Origin: UBA6912 sp963792895
Lineage (GTDB): Bacteria > Actinomycetota > Acidimicrobiia > Spongiisociales > UBA5794
DNA length: 64,000 nucleotides
Reading direction: 5' to 3'
Assembly (NCBI GenBank): GCA_963792895.1
Contig: CAWBYA010000003.1
Span: 1 to 64,000 of the forward strand
Shown: positions 44,533 through 52,954 of the stretch, piece after piece
Numbering within the stretch: the first letter of the stretch is position 1
Layout of the letters: every line of letters begins with the position of its first letter
Made by a program: the position numbers and the translations under genes
The notes under the pieces: model-generated
Told to the model about the DNA's origin: nothing
Database searches by the model: none
What the model saw: the letters and a program-made list of their open reading frames with translations, nothing else

Positions 44533-45243
44533 TCAGTTGCCGGCCACTGCGTGCTCGACAGGCGTTGGTGCGACCGGCGGATTCGGCGCTGGGGACACCG
44601 GAGAGCGGCGCACCCCGAAGTAGGTGATGGTCACGCCTCCGGCGAGCCCGAGCACGCCCACCACGAGGAGGACGGCAGCGAAGCCGCGAACGAAGGGGAT
44701 TTGTGCCGCCGCACTCACCGTCACGTCGACGCCGGGTGCCCCGTCGGCATTGAGCACCACGACTGCCCACTCGCCATCGGTGAGATCCCAGTCCAGGCTC
44801 CCGGCCGTCGTCGAGGCCACCCAGAAGCTCTGCGAAGCGGGATCGGCGAGCACGCCCGTGCCCTCGATTCGGCTGAGTGAGGCGTCGCCTTCCGTGAAGA
44901 TGTCGACGCGGTCATGGGCAGCGCCCGCAAGGTAGCGCTCGGCGTCTGCGGCAGGAGCAATGCCGACGAAGATGTCCTTGCCGTTGCGCCCGGTGACGTC
45001 GATCCGGGCCGGGACGTCACCGAATCCGATCCACGTCCGGTCGTCGACCGAATCCCCGAGGTCGACGCTGATGTCGTCCCCGACCAGGGCCGAAGCATCT
45101 GATGTCACTCGAACGGGACCGACCTCGATCCATCCATCTGAGTCGGCAACCGCGAGGGTGAACGCTCCCGCAGCAACCAGGCCGGCACTTCCGATGAGCA
45201 TGAGGACGCCGATCACGGCGGCAATGAGTTTGGCGGGTCGCAT
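44533..45243 (-). CDS. Two-helix membrane protein of unknown function
   Basis: A 236-residue protein with an N-terminal membrane helix (LIAAVIGVLMLIGSAGLVAAGAFTLAV, about 6-32), an extracytoplasmic domain (about 33-190) with WIGFGDVPARIDVTGRNGKDIFVGIAPAADAERYLAGAAHDRV, a second helix (GFAAVLLVVGVLGLAGGVTITYFGV) and a Pro-rich tail. The domain layout recalls actinobacterial membrane proteins often found next to PspC genes. It lies 9 nt downstream of the PspC gene on the same strand, so they are one operon. Confidence 0.75.
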   Translation of the reverse strand: MRPAKLIAAVIGVLMLIGSAGLVAAGAFTLAVADSDGWIEVGPVRVTSDASALVGDDISVDLGDSVDDRTWIGFGDVPARIDVTGRNGKDIFVGIAPAADAERYLAGAAHDRVDIFTEGDASLSRIEGTGVLADPASQSFWVASTTAGSLDWDLTDGEWAVVVLNADGAPGVDVTVSAAAQIPFVRGFAAVLLVVGVLGLAGGVTITYFGVRRSPVSPAPNPPVAPTPVEHAVAGN

Positions 45244-45252
45244 GGTTCTCTC

Positions 45253-45672
45253 CTATGAGTTGGTGTCGGACGGGGTACGTGAGCGCTGGAACAGGAGTCC
45301 GGCACCCAGAACGAGCAGGCCGACCAGGACGACGGGACCGCTGAACGGCATCAGCACGATGAGGACGGCGGCAGCGATGAGGGCTGCTCCGAGCTTGCGG
45401 CCCGGCGTGGACAGCTCGCTGAGCCATCGCTCTGCCGCCGAGCGCTCTTGGCCCTCTGTCGGGATCAGTGCCCACGCTGCCGCATAGATGACGAGCCCGA
45501 ACCCGCCGAAAAAGGCAGCGACGATGAATGCAATCCGGACGATGCCGACGGCGATGCCGGTCGCATCCGCGAGGGCGGTAGCGACGCCGCCCAGCATGCG
45601 GCCACTCGTCGGCCGCTCCAGCCGCTGCCTCCGCCCGGGAGGTGTCTGTTGGGTGATCGAGGTGGTTTCCAT
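45253..45672 (-). CDS. PspC-domain membrane protein
   Basis: A 139-residue protein. The PspC motif is RPTSGRMLGGVATALADATGIAVGIVRIAFIVAAFFGGFGLVIYAAAWALIPTE in order. Two further helices follow (AALIAAAVLIVLMPF and VVLVGLLVLGAGLLF). PspC domains respond to membrane stress in other bacteria. It is the first gene of the unit with the two-helix protein, and its promoter should lie in the 711-bp region upstream. Confidence 0.88.
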   Translation of the reverse strand: METTSITQQTPPGRRQRLERPTSGRMLGGVATALADATGIAVGIVRIAFIVAAFFGGFGLVIYAAAWALIPTEGQERSAAERWLSELSTPGRKLGAALIAAAVLIVLMPFSGPVVLVGLLVLGAGLLFQRSRTPSDTNS

Positions 45673-46302
45673 GAAGGCATCGTGCGCCTTGGGTGATCTC
45701 TCGGCTATGCGGATTCACCCTCGACGCACCCTGAGGGCGAAAAGGGTGATCGGGGGAAACCCTGAGAGACGATCGAGCGGCGAGTGCTCGTTGGGCCGAG
45801 CCGGGATGCGGTTCGGTGTCGAACTCGCACAGGATCCGGGCTTTCGGCGACGGAGAACTGCGGTTGAGGTCCACCCGGCTTTCCGCTTCTGCACCGACGG
45901 CGTGCGCACCTGCCGTGCCTTGCGGGCATCGGCGCGACCGCCGGTAGGGGAGGGTTCTGTTCCAGGTCGCGAACCCGAAAATAGGTCGATCGCTCACTTG
46001 ACCGCGCAGGACCGAACTGGCAGTCTCGAAAGCGTCGGTTTCGGCCGACTCGGGCGCTGGGGGGCGCCTGACACGAACTCAGGGGGCACTTCTTCGGAAC
46101 TGCTCTTGGGCCACAGGGGGGATTCCTTGGCGAACTTCGTGCAGCTCGCACCTGCGGTGCGGGAGCCGTCGTTCGTGATGCGCGTCTGAACGGCTTTCGC
46201 CGGATACGCGGGATGCGATCACCACCTTCCTCTGGTCCCGGTTTGCCGGGCTGTCCCCTCGATCGTGCCCTTCCGCAGGCGCGGTCAGCCCGGCACAGGC
46301 GG

Positions 46303-46327
46303 GCGGGGCCCCAGGGGGTGGCCCCGC
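46303..46327. terminator. Isolated hairpin in the 711-bp gene-free stretch
   Basis: Arms GCGGGGCC and GGCCCCGC, 8 bp, with a 9-nt loop. It is not directly downstream of any recognised gene, so it could end an unrecognised transcript. Confidence 0.4.
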
Positions 46328-46370
46328 TCCGCCGCGTCCGTGCAGGGGCAGTCGTTCTTCGATGCCGTCG

Positions 46371-46376
46371 TAGAGT
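46371..46376 (+). promoter_or_regulatory. -10 box TAGAGT for a leaderless methyltransferase transcript
   Basis: TAGAGT ends 7 nt before the GTG start codon at 46384; no clear -35 element. Confidence 0.4.
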
Positions 46377-46383
46377 CCTGGGC

Positions 46384-46992
46384 GTGTCGCGTGACGAACT
46401 CCTCGATTGGGAGCAGCGGTACCGGGAGCGAGGACGGCTTGCGACGGCGCCGGCTCGATTCGTCGTGGAGGCCATCCGCCGTTTCTCACCGTCACCGGGT
46501 AACGCCCTCGACGTCGCCGGTGGCACCGGCCGTCACGCGGTGTGGCTTGCTGCGAGAGGGTGGGACGTGACGCTCGTCGATGTGTCGCCAACCGCATTGG
46601 CAATCGCCTCCGATGACGCTTCGGCCGAAGGTGTGACGCTCACGACGGTGCAGAGCGATCTCGACGACCTGGTTCTTCCGTCGGGACCGTGGGATCTCGC
46701 CGTCGTCCACCACTACCTCAACCGTGCGCTCTTTCCGGTTCTCGCCGATGCGCTTGCCCCCGGCGGGCTGCTCGTGTTCGCTCAACCGACCGTCGAGAAT
46801 CGGCGGAGAAACGATCGACCCGGCCCGCGACACTCGCTGGGTCTCGGTGAAGCGGCCGGGCTGGTTGTGGGGCTCGACGTTGTGTTCTCCTTCGAAGGGT
46901 GGACCGATGACGGGCGCCATGAAGCGCAGGTGGTGGCGCAGCACCGCAGCAATCGCGGCGGCACCGCGCCTCCGGGTATTTCGGCCCCTTGA
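46384..46992 (+). CDS. SAM-dependent class I methyltransferase
   Basis: A 202-residue Rossmann methyltransferase resembling TehB and similar small-molecule enzymes. Motif I is NALDVAGGTGRHAVWLAARGWDVTLVDVS, followed by the acidic end of strand 2 and the motif-IV-like PWDLAVVHHYLNRALFPVLADALAPGGLLVFAQP. A GTG start at 46384 gives the family start DELLDWEQRYRERG. Substrate is unknown. The SRPBCC gene follows after 31 nt. Confidence 0.87.
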   Translation: MSRDELLDWEQRYRERGRLATAPARFVVEAIRRFSPSPGNALDVAGGTGRHAVWLAARGWDVTLVDVSPTALAIASDDASAEGVTLTTVQSDLDDLVLPSGPWDLAVVHHYLNRALFPVLADALAPGGLLVFAQPTVENRRRNDRPGPRHSLGLGEAAGLVVGLDVVFSFEGWTDDGRHEAQVVAQHRSNRGGTAPPGISAP

Positions 46993-47023
46993 TCCATGGT
47001 CTGCTGAAGCGGACGATCGCGCC

Positions 47024-47671
47024 ATGATGAAACGAGTCTTCTCTCGGTCGATGGTCGGGGTATGGGCGGCACTGGCGACGTACGGGATCTTCCTCAGGCG
47101 CTGGCACCTCAGGTGGGGAGCGACGCCGTTCGAGACCCAGCGTCACATCCCCGGCGACGAGGTGATTCCTCATCCTGAGCTCGAGGCGACACGGGCCGTC
47201 TCGATTCTGGCGCCGCCCGAGAACGTGTGGCCGTGGCTCGTCCAGATGGGTTTCGGCCGGGCGGGCTTCTACAGCTACGACGCGATCGACAACGGCGGCA
47301 CGCCGAGCGCTGACCGCATCATCCCTGAGTTCCAGGCGATGCAGGTTGGAGACTTCATGCCTCTCGACCCGTCTGGGGGCGGTTTCGTCGTGTCGGAGAT
47401 GGACCCGCCTCGCTCTCTCGTTCTGACCGTTCCCGACATGGAGGTGTTTGGGGCGACCGGGCGCGTCGTCGTCACGTTCTCTCTCGAGTCCGTAGGCCCG
47501 CGTACGACCCGCTTGGTCTGCCGACTGCGCGCCGAGTTCGGCCGAAACGTCCGGTCGCGGCTCTACTACGCGCTGTTCGAACCCGGCGACTTCGTCATGA
47601 TGCGCAAGATGTTGTTGGGCATCAAGGGCCGCGCCGAACTCTCAACGAGCTCTCCAGCACGGGCCGCGTGA
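47024..47671 (+). CDS. SRPBCC-superfamily protein
   Basis: A 215-residue protein with an N-terminal hydrophobic segment (SMVGVWAALATYGIFL) and a START/SRPBCC-like domain: ATRAVSILAPPENVWPWLVQMGFGRAGFYSYDAIDN, VGDFMPLDPSGGGFVVSEMDPPRSLVL and TGRVVVTFSLESVGPRTTRLVCRLRAEF. The APPENVWPWLVQMG stretch is typical of this group. Ligand unknown. Confidence 0.8.
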   Translation: MMKRVFSRSMVGVWAALATYGIFLRRWHLRWGATPFETQRHIPGDEVIPHPELEATRAVSILAPPENVWPWLVQMGFGRAGFYSYDAIDNGGTPSADRIIPEFQAMQVGDFMPLDPSGGGFVVSEMDPPRSLVLTVPDMEVFGATGRVVVTFSLESVGPRTTRLVCRLRAEFGRNVRSRLYYALFEPGDFVMMRKMLLGIKGRAELSTSSPARAA

Positions 47672-47700
47672 GCGAGAGCGGGCCGCCGGAAGAAGCCTCC

Positions 47701-47731
47701 TTGACCCTCACGTAACGTGAGGGTCTACGGT
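47701..47731 (+). promoter_or_regulatory. MerR-type promoter with palindromic operator, leaderless
   Basis: TTGACC (47701-47706), a 19-nt spacer and TACGGT (47726-47731). The operator is a perfect 23-bp palindrome (47703-47725): half-site GACCCTCACGT, central A, then the exact complement. A 19-nt spacer is the hallmark of MerR-regulated promoters. The -10 box ends 7 nt before the ATG of the regulator, so the transcript is leaderless and probably autoregulated. Confidence 0.85.
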
Positions 47732-47738
47732 GGCGTCT

Positions 47739-48512
47739 ATGGGGTCGACGACGGTTCGCACCGTGAGCGAGGTCGCCCGGCTTGCCGGGGTGACCGTCCG
47801 CACGCTGCATCATTACGACGAGATCGGGCTGTTGCGTCCAAGCGGGCGCAGCGAAACCGGCTATCGGCTCTATGGGCCGGCGGATCTGGCACGGCTCCAC
47901 GAGATCTTGTTCTGGCGGGAGCTCGGGTTCTCGCTCGAGGAAATCGAAGGGCTCGTCGATGGGCCGGGTCACGACAGGGGAGCGGCGCTGCGCCGCCAGC
48001 GTGAGCTGTTGTACCGGCGGGCAGAACGTGCCGAGGCGTTGATCAAGGCGGTCGAGGATGCCCTTGCCGCGCACGAGGGAGGGATCACCATGAGCGACGA
48101 GGAGATGTTCGAGGTCTTTGGCGAATTCGATCCCAAGGAGTACGAGCAAGAGGTCGAAGAGCGGTGGTCGGGACCGTTGCTCGATGAGTCGCGGCGGCGC
48201 ACGGGAAGGTATCGCAAGGAGGAGTGGCAGGCCATGGGAGCAGAAGGCGAGGAGATCGCCGTCGCCTTCGGCGAGCTGCTTCGCCGGGGAGCGCTCGCCG
48301 ACGGCCCAGCCGCAACCGCGCTCGCCGAGCGCCATCGCCGGCACATCGACCGATGGTTCTACCCCTGCTCGTCAGAGGTGCACACGGGGCTCGGGCAGAT
48401 GTACGTGGCGGACCCCCGTTTCATGGCGTATTGGGAGAAGTACGAGCCGGGCCTCGCCCGATTCGTTTGCGACGCCTTCGCGGCGAACGCTGCCGGAGCA
48501 GCCAAACCTTAG
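47739..48512 (+). CDS. MerR-family regulator with TipAS-like effector domain
   Basis: A 257-residue protein. The N-terminal winged helix is TVSEVARLAGVTVRTLHHYDEIGLLRPSGRSETGYRLYGPADLARL, followed by a dimerisation coiled coil (ALRRQRELLYRRAERAEALIKAVEDAL). The C-terminal domain (about 110-257) begins MFEVFGEFDPKEYEQEVEERW and ends HTGLGQMYVADPRFMAYWEKYEPGLARFVCDAF, matching TipAS, which binds thiopeptides and other drugs. ATG 47739 is set by the promoter just upstream. The regulator probably activates its own promoter when bound to a ligand. Confidence 0.92.
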   Translation: MGSTTVRTVSEVARLAGVTVRTLHHYDEIGLLRPSGRSETGYRLYGPADLARLHEILFWRELGFSLEEIEGLVDGPGHDRGAALRRQRELLYRRAERAEALIKAVEDALAAHEGGITMSDEEMFEVFGEFDPKEYEQEVEERWSGPLLDESRRRTGRYRKEEWQAMGAEGEEIAVAFGELLRRGALADGPAATALAERHRRHIDRWFYPCSSEVHTGLGQMYVADPRFMAYWEKYEPGLARFVCDAFAANAAGAAKP

Positions 48513-48657
48513 GCTCGGCTGTACCGCGACGGTACGCGATAGCCGAAGGTTGAGGCCGTCGGTCGAACTCTCGGCTCGGCTGTACCGCGACGGTACGTGA
48601 TAGCCGAAGGTTGGCGTCGTTGGGCGAACCTTCGGCTCGGGTGAACCCCTCCGGTAC
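48505..48657. repeat. Palindromic 61-bp tandem repeats (two full units and a partial third)
   Basis: GTACCGCGACGGTAC occurs at 48521-48535 and 48582-48596, each flanked by GGCTCGGCT and GATAGCCGAAGGTT; a diverged third unit with CTTCGGCTCGGGTGAACCCCTCCGGTAC-like bases ends at 48657. Period is 61 bp. Each unit has an inner hairpin (GTACCG-CGA-CGGTAC) and an outer stem (AACCTT-GGCT with AGCC-AAGGTT). They begin at the MerR stop codon and may terminate it; they resemble REP elements. Confidence 0.8.
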
Positions 48658-48888
48658 ACCGCCTGAGAGGCTGAGCGGACAGGCGAGCCGACCGGTTATG
48701 CCGGGGCCCGAGCCGCCCGACCGAAGGGAAAGTACGGACGGCGACGTTCGCCCGGCGCGGGGATGTCCCTCCCAATCCGTCGCGGCCACTCGGGTTCGTC
48801 GTGTACGGCCACGGTTCCGAATCGGGGGAGTTCCGGCGTGCGGATGCTGCACACGGGTCCTTGGGAGCGACGAGCTAGCCTCGTCGCG
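48658..48888. other. Intergenic region between the repeats and the SDR gene
   Basis: No supported gene. A TAGCCT -10 box (48876-48881) ends 7 nt before the ATG at 48889, giving a leaderless SDR transcript. Confidence 0.45.
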
Positions 48889-49650
48889 ATGAGCATGTTT
48901 GATCTGAGCGGGCGAGTGGCGGTCGTGACCGGAGGCAACCGGGGCATCGGTCTCGGCATGGCGCGTGGCCTGGCGAAGGCGGGCGCCTCGGTCGCGATCT
49001 GGTCGCGTAACGAGACGCGCAACGCAACGGCCGTCGAGGAACTGTCCGCTCTCGGCGCCGATGCTGCAGCTTTCGCCTGTGACGTCGCCGACAGGGAGAG
49101 CGTCGAGGCAGCGATGGCACACACCACCGAACGCTTCGGAGACGTTCACAGCCTCTTCGCCAACGCAGGCGTGAGCGCAGGGGTGCGTTTCGAGGACATG
49201 GACGTTGCCGAGTGGGCCCACGTCATCGACGTCAACCTCAACGGCGTGTTCCACACGAGCCAGGTGGCAGCGCGGCACATGGTCGAGCACGGTGGAGGAG
49301 GATCCATGGTGCTGGTCGCCTCCGTCCTCGCCCACTTCGGCATGGCATCGGCCCCCCACTATTCGGCGAGCAAGGGCGCCGTGCTCCAGCTCGCCAGGTC
49401 GCTCGCCGCCCGTCTTGCCCGCTACGGGATCAGGGTGAACACGATCTCCCCGGGCTGGATCGAGACGGAGATGACCGAGGAGCTGCGGGCCGATGAGCGG
49501 CTGGCCGGGATGGGCCTGGCGCGGACCCCGATGCGCCGCTTCGGCACGCCCGAAGACATGGAAGGGCCCGCCGCCTTCCTCGCCTCAGACGCTTCCCTCT
49601 TCATGACGGGCGCCGAACTCGTCGTCGACGGTGGCTACTCCGTCGTCTGA
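48889..49650 (+). CDS. Short-chain dehydrogenase/reductase
   Basis: A 253-residue classical SDR. Cofactor motif TGGNRGIG (14-21), NAG at 92-94, catalytic Ser in LVASVLAHFG, Tyr and Lys in YSASK (158-162), and the C-terminal ISPGWIETEMTE and GAELVVDGGYSVV. The residues after beta-2 (WSRNETRN) suggest NADPH rather than NADH. Substrate unknown. Confidence 0.93.
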   Translation: MSMFDLSGRVAVVTGGNRGIGLGMARGLAKAGASVAIWSRNETRNATAVEELSALGADAAAFACDVADRESVEAAMAHTTERFGDVHSLFANAGVSAGVRFEDMDVAEWAHVIDVNLNGVFHTSQVAARHMVEHGGGGSMVLVASVLAHFGMASAPHYSASKGAVLQLARSLAARLARYGIRVNTISPGWIETEMTEELRADERLAGMGLARTPMRRFGTPEDMEGPAAFLASDASLFMTGAELVVDGGYSVV

Positions 49651-50288
49651 GGGCCCGTCCCCCACGCCGGCGCGATCGAGGCGTTCGCCGGCTTCGATCG
49701 CCACCCGCAGATGATTCTCGGGTGGTGCCAGCGGGCAGGACCATTGAGAGCTGTGGACGCAGCTCGGGTGATACGCAAAGTTGAAGTCGAGCACGACCCC
49801 CCCGGTGCCGGCGCTGCCGAGGTCGGCGCCTTTGGCAGTATCGAGCAAGTAGCGGCCTCCGCCGTAGGTCGCGCGCCCGACGTCGCGTCGCGGAACGGCA
49901 AGAACACACCACCCCCGTAGCTCTCCATCCAGTAGAGCGCCAGAGCGACCTCCGTTCCCCTCACTGCGAACCGGACCCGGCCGAACCGCCGCAACGCCGT
50001 CTCACCTGGGCCGCTGTGTCCGGCGCCGAGGAAGAGCGGCTCCGCGGCTTCGACGGTTGCCCACACGCGGAGTGCCGGATCGTAGGCAAAGTAGTCGAGG
50101 CCGGTGAACCCTGATCGGGCGGACGCCGCGAGTGGGCTCTGTGGATGGGCGGCGAACAACTCGTCCCGCCCCGATCGCCACAGCTGCCATCCTGCCACCG
50201 GATCCGACCGGCTCCTCACTGCACCGTACAGGTCCGCCACGCGGCGCCGATAGTCCCACAGCGTCACGGTGGCATATGGCTCGATCAC
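49585..50288 (-). CDS. DUF1684 protein, one frameshift
   Basis: About 234 residues. The N-part has WRSGRDELFAAHPQSPLAASARSGFTGLDYFAYDPALRVWATVE and YWMESYGGGVFLPFRDATSG; after a -1 shift near 49875 the C-part continues TYGGGRYLLDTAKGADLG, VVLDFNFAYHPSC and CPLAPPENHLRVAIEAGER. These are the DUF1684 signatures (Y-GGG-FLPF-D-T-G and P-ENRL). The reading frame runs 66 nt into the 3-prime end of the converging SDR gene, longer than homologs, so a further small indel may hide the true stop. GTG start at 50288. Confidence 0.85.
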
Positions 50289-50380
50289 AGCGGTGCAGGG
50301 TAGGCGACGCCTTGGCCCAGTCCGGGTTTGGCTTTGCTCACCGTCGTTACCATCGGTGGTTCCCGCCGAGCAGGAGCGCA

Positions 50381-52906
50381 GTGACTACCGAGACCGATCA
50401 TCGACTCCCACGCGACGTGGTTCCGCACCACTACGACCTGACGCTCGAGCCGGACCTCGGAGCCGCACGCTTCGCCGGCTCAGTTGCCATTGACGTCGAG
50501 ATCACCTCGGCGACCAGTGAGATCGTCTTCAACGCCGTTGACCTGGACATCACGCAGGCGACACTGAGAACGAGTACAGGCGAGCAGGTATCCGGCGAGC
50601 TCGCTCTCATGCCGGATGCGGAACGAGCCGAGCTCCTCCTGCCCGACCCGGCTGCGCCTGGCACCTACCTGCTGAACCTCGAATTCAGCGGCACGCTGAA
50701 TGACCAGCTGCGAGGCTTCTACCGGTCGGTGTCCACGGACGCGGACGGCAACGAGCGGGTGCTCGCCACGACGCAATTCGAGGCGACCGACGCCAGGCGG
50801 GCATTCCCCTGCTGGGACGAGCCCGATCGTAAGGCCACTTTCGACGTGACGCTCGTCGTGCCGGCGGGCCTGACCGCCCTGTCGTGCTCGCCCGTGGTCG
50901 GCGCCGAAGACCTCGGCGACGGGAGGAAGCGCGTGCGCTTCGGCACCACCATGCCGCTCTCGACCTACCTTCTCGCGTTCATCGTCGGCGAACTCGAGGC
51001 GACCGAGCCGGTCGACGTCGATGGCGTCCCCCTGCGGGTGGTTCACGTTCCTGGCAAAGGCGACCTCACGGACTTCGCCCTCGACTTCGGGGCTTTCGCC
51101 CTGCATTGGTTCGCCGAGTACTACGGCATCCCGTATCCGGGCGAGAAGGTCGACCTCATCGCCATCCCCGACTTCGCCTCCGGTGCGATGGAGAACCTCG
51201 GCGCCATCACCTTTCGTGAGTCGGCGTTGCTCGTCGATCCGGGCACCGCCACCCAGGCCGAGCTGTCCCGGGTCGCCGAGATCATCGCCCACGAGCTTGC
51301 GCACATGTGGTTTGGCGACCTGGTGACGATGAAGTGGTGGAATGGTCTGTGGCTGAAGGAGGCGTTCGCCACGTTCATGGAGGTCCTCTGCGTCGATGCG
51401 TTCCGTCCCGAATGGAAGAGTTGGCTGAGCTTCGGCGCCGAACGCAACGGAGCGATGGAGACGGACTCGCTTGCTGCCACCCGCCCGGTGGAGTTCCCGG
51501 TCGCCTCGCCGGAGGAAGCCGATGAGATGTTCGATGACATCACGTACGGCAAAGGTGCTGCGGTGTTGCGCATGCTCGAGCAGTACCTCGGCGCCGAGGC
51601 GTTCCGGCGCGGCGTGTCCCACTATCTGGTGACCCTGGCGCACGGGAACGCAGAGACCTCGGACCTGTGGGCAGCGCTCGAAGCGGCGTCCGGGGAACCT
51701 GTGGGCGAGTTGATGGACCCGTGGATCTTCGCCCCCGGGTTGCCGCAGATCGAGGTGACCGCCGACCCTGAGGGCTACCGGCTTTCGTCGCGGCGGTTCT
51801 TGCTGGTCGGGGACGAGGACGGCGTGTGGCCCGTTCCGGTGTTGCTCGGCGGCGACGATCGAGGGGGAAAGCTACTCCTTCGTTCCGAGACGGTCGTCGG
51901 GGGCGGAGCGGACTTCCTCGTCAATCGCGGCGGCCACGGCTTCTACCGGGTGGGCTACGACGCAACCTCCATGGGCCGGGTGTCCGCACGGCTGCCGGCA
52001 CTGGATCCCCACGAGCGTCTGGCGGTGGTTGCCGACGCTCACGCCCACATGCTGGCCGGGGGGTTCAGGGCGGCCGACTACTTGACCGTGCTCAGCAGGC
52101 TGGCGGGCGAGCCCGAGACCGCGGTGTGGGATGCGATGGCCGCCGGGCTCGACGAGCTCGACCGGGTCGTGTCCTCCGACGTCAAACCCGACCTGCGCCG
52201 CTTCACGCGAGACCTCGCCGGGCCGGCGCTGGCGCGAGCCGGGTGGGAGGCTGCCGAAGGCGATACTGATCTCGAAAGGAGCCGCCGCGGTGTGCTGCTG
52301 CGCATCCACGGCGCTCTGGGCCGCGATCCGGAGACGGTGGCGCAGGCGAGGCGGCTGATCGGCGACATCTTCGCAAACAACGTCGAGCTCGACGGCGAGG
52401 TCGCGGCTGCCGTGGTGTCGATCGTGGCGTCCACGGGAGACCATGCCGACTACTTGCGGCTGGTCGCCGCATTCGAGGGTGCCGCCAATCCTCAGCAAGA
52501 GGTGCGCTACCTCCGCGCCATGGCGACCGTTCCCGAGCGCTCCGCGGCGGCCGAGACGCTCGAGATGATGCTCGCAGGCCGCATCCGCAGTCAACATGCA
52601 GCCTCGACGGTCGCACGATTGATCGGCAATCGCGACATCGGTCCCGCAGCCTGGGAGATGGTCAAAGCGCAATGGGACGACGTCGTCGGCATCTTGCCGC
52701 CGTTCAACGCCCGCATCGTGCTCGCGTTCGCCCATCTGCGTTCGGAGCCTGCGGTAGCGGCGGACCTCGCCGAGTGGTTGCGCACACATCCCTTGCCGGC
52801 AGCGGACAAGTACACCGCACAGCAACTCGAGCGCCTCGGCGTGCGGGTCGCCCTCCGCGAGCGCGAAGCGGGGCTGCAGGTTCCTTCGACTGCGGGAGAT
52901 GACTGA
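50381..52906 (+). CDS. pepN: M1-family aminopeptidase (aminopeptidase N-like)
   Basis: An 841-residue zinc aminopeptidase. The exopeptidase motif is GAMEN (268-272) and the zinc site is IIAHELAHMWFGDLVTMKWWNGLWLKEAFATF with His304, His308 and Glu327. A beta-domain (about 10-200) and a C-terminal ERAP1-like helical domain (about 520-835) complete the fold. AGGAG (50372-50376) precedes the GTG at 50381; the longer frame upstream would have no homology. It removes N-terminal residues from peptides. Confidence 0.95.
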   Translation: MTTETDHRLPRDVVPHHYDLTLEPDLGAARFAGSVAIDVEITSATSEIVFNAVDLDITQATLRTSTGEQVSGELALMPDAERAELLLPDPAAPGTYLLNLEFSGTLNDQLRGFYRSVSTDADGNERVLATTQFEATDARRAFPCWDEPDRKATFDVTLVVPAGLTALSCSPVVGAEDLGDGRKRVRFGTTMPLSTYLLAFIVGELEATEPVDVDGVPLRVVHVPGKGDLTDFALDFGAFALHWFAEYYGIPYPGEKVDLIAIPDFASGAMENLGAITFRESALLVDPGTATQAELSRVAEIIAHELAHMWFGDLVTMKWWNGLWLKEAFATFMEVLCVDAFRPEWKSWLSFGAERNGAMETDSLAATRPVEFPVASPEEADEMFDDITYGKGAAVLRMLEQYLGAEAFRRGVSHYLVTLAHGNAETSDLWAALEAASGEPVGELMDPWIFAPGLPQIEVTADPEGYRLSSRRFLLVGDEDGVWPVPVLLGGDDRGGKLLLRSETVVGGGADFLVNRGGHGFYRVGYDATSMGRVSARLPALDPHERLAVVADAHAHMLAGGFRAADYLTVLSRLAGEPETAVWDAMAAGLDELDRVVSSDVKPDLRRFTRDLAGPALARAGWEAAEGDTDLERSRRGVLLRIHGALGRDPETVAQARRLIGDIFANNVELDGEVAAAVVSIVASTGDHADYLRLVAAFEGAANPQQEVRYLRAMATVPERSAAAETLEMMLAGRIRSQHAASTVARLIGNRDIGPAAWEMVKAQWDDVVGILPPFNARIVLAFAHLRSEPAVAADLAEWLRTHPLPAADKYTAQQLERLGVRVALREREAGLQVPSTAGDD

Positions 52907-52954
52907 CGCACCCGGCGCCGAGGTCGGTGGAGGACGCACTAGCTTCGTGGTGAT

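Larger units (their letters stand above)
45673..46383. other. 711-bp stretch without a supported gene
   Basis: No reading frame here shows conserved motifs. The first 100 bp contain several AGGGTG/CACCCT half-sites that could be regulatory for the PspC operon. A perfect hairpin (GCGGGGCC and GGCCCCGC with a 9-nt loop) sits at 46303-46327, and a -10 box for the methyltransferase gene at 46371-46376. A small RNA cannot be excluded. Confidence 0.5.

Noticed and set aside
45705..46526. Minus-strand 273-codon frame in the gene-free stretch
   Set aside because: Low-complexity Arg/Pro/Ser composition, no motif, and it overlaps the methyltransferase start.
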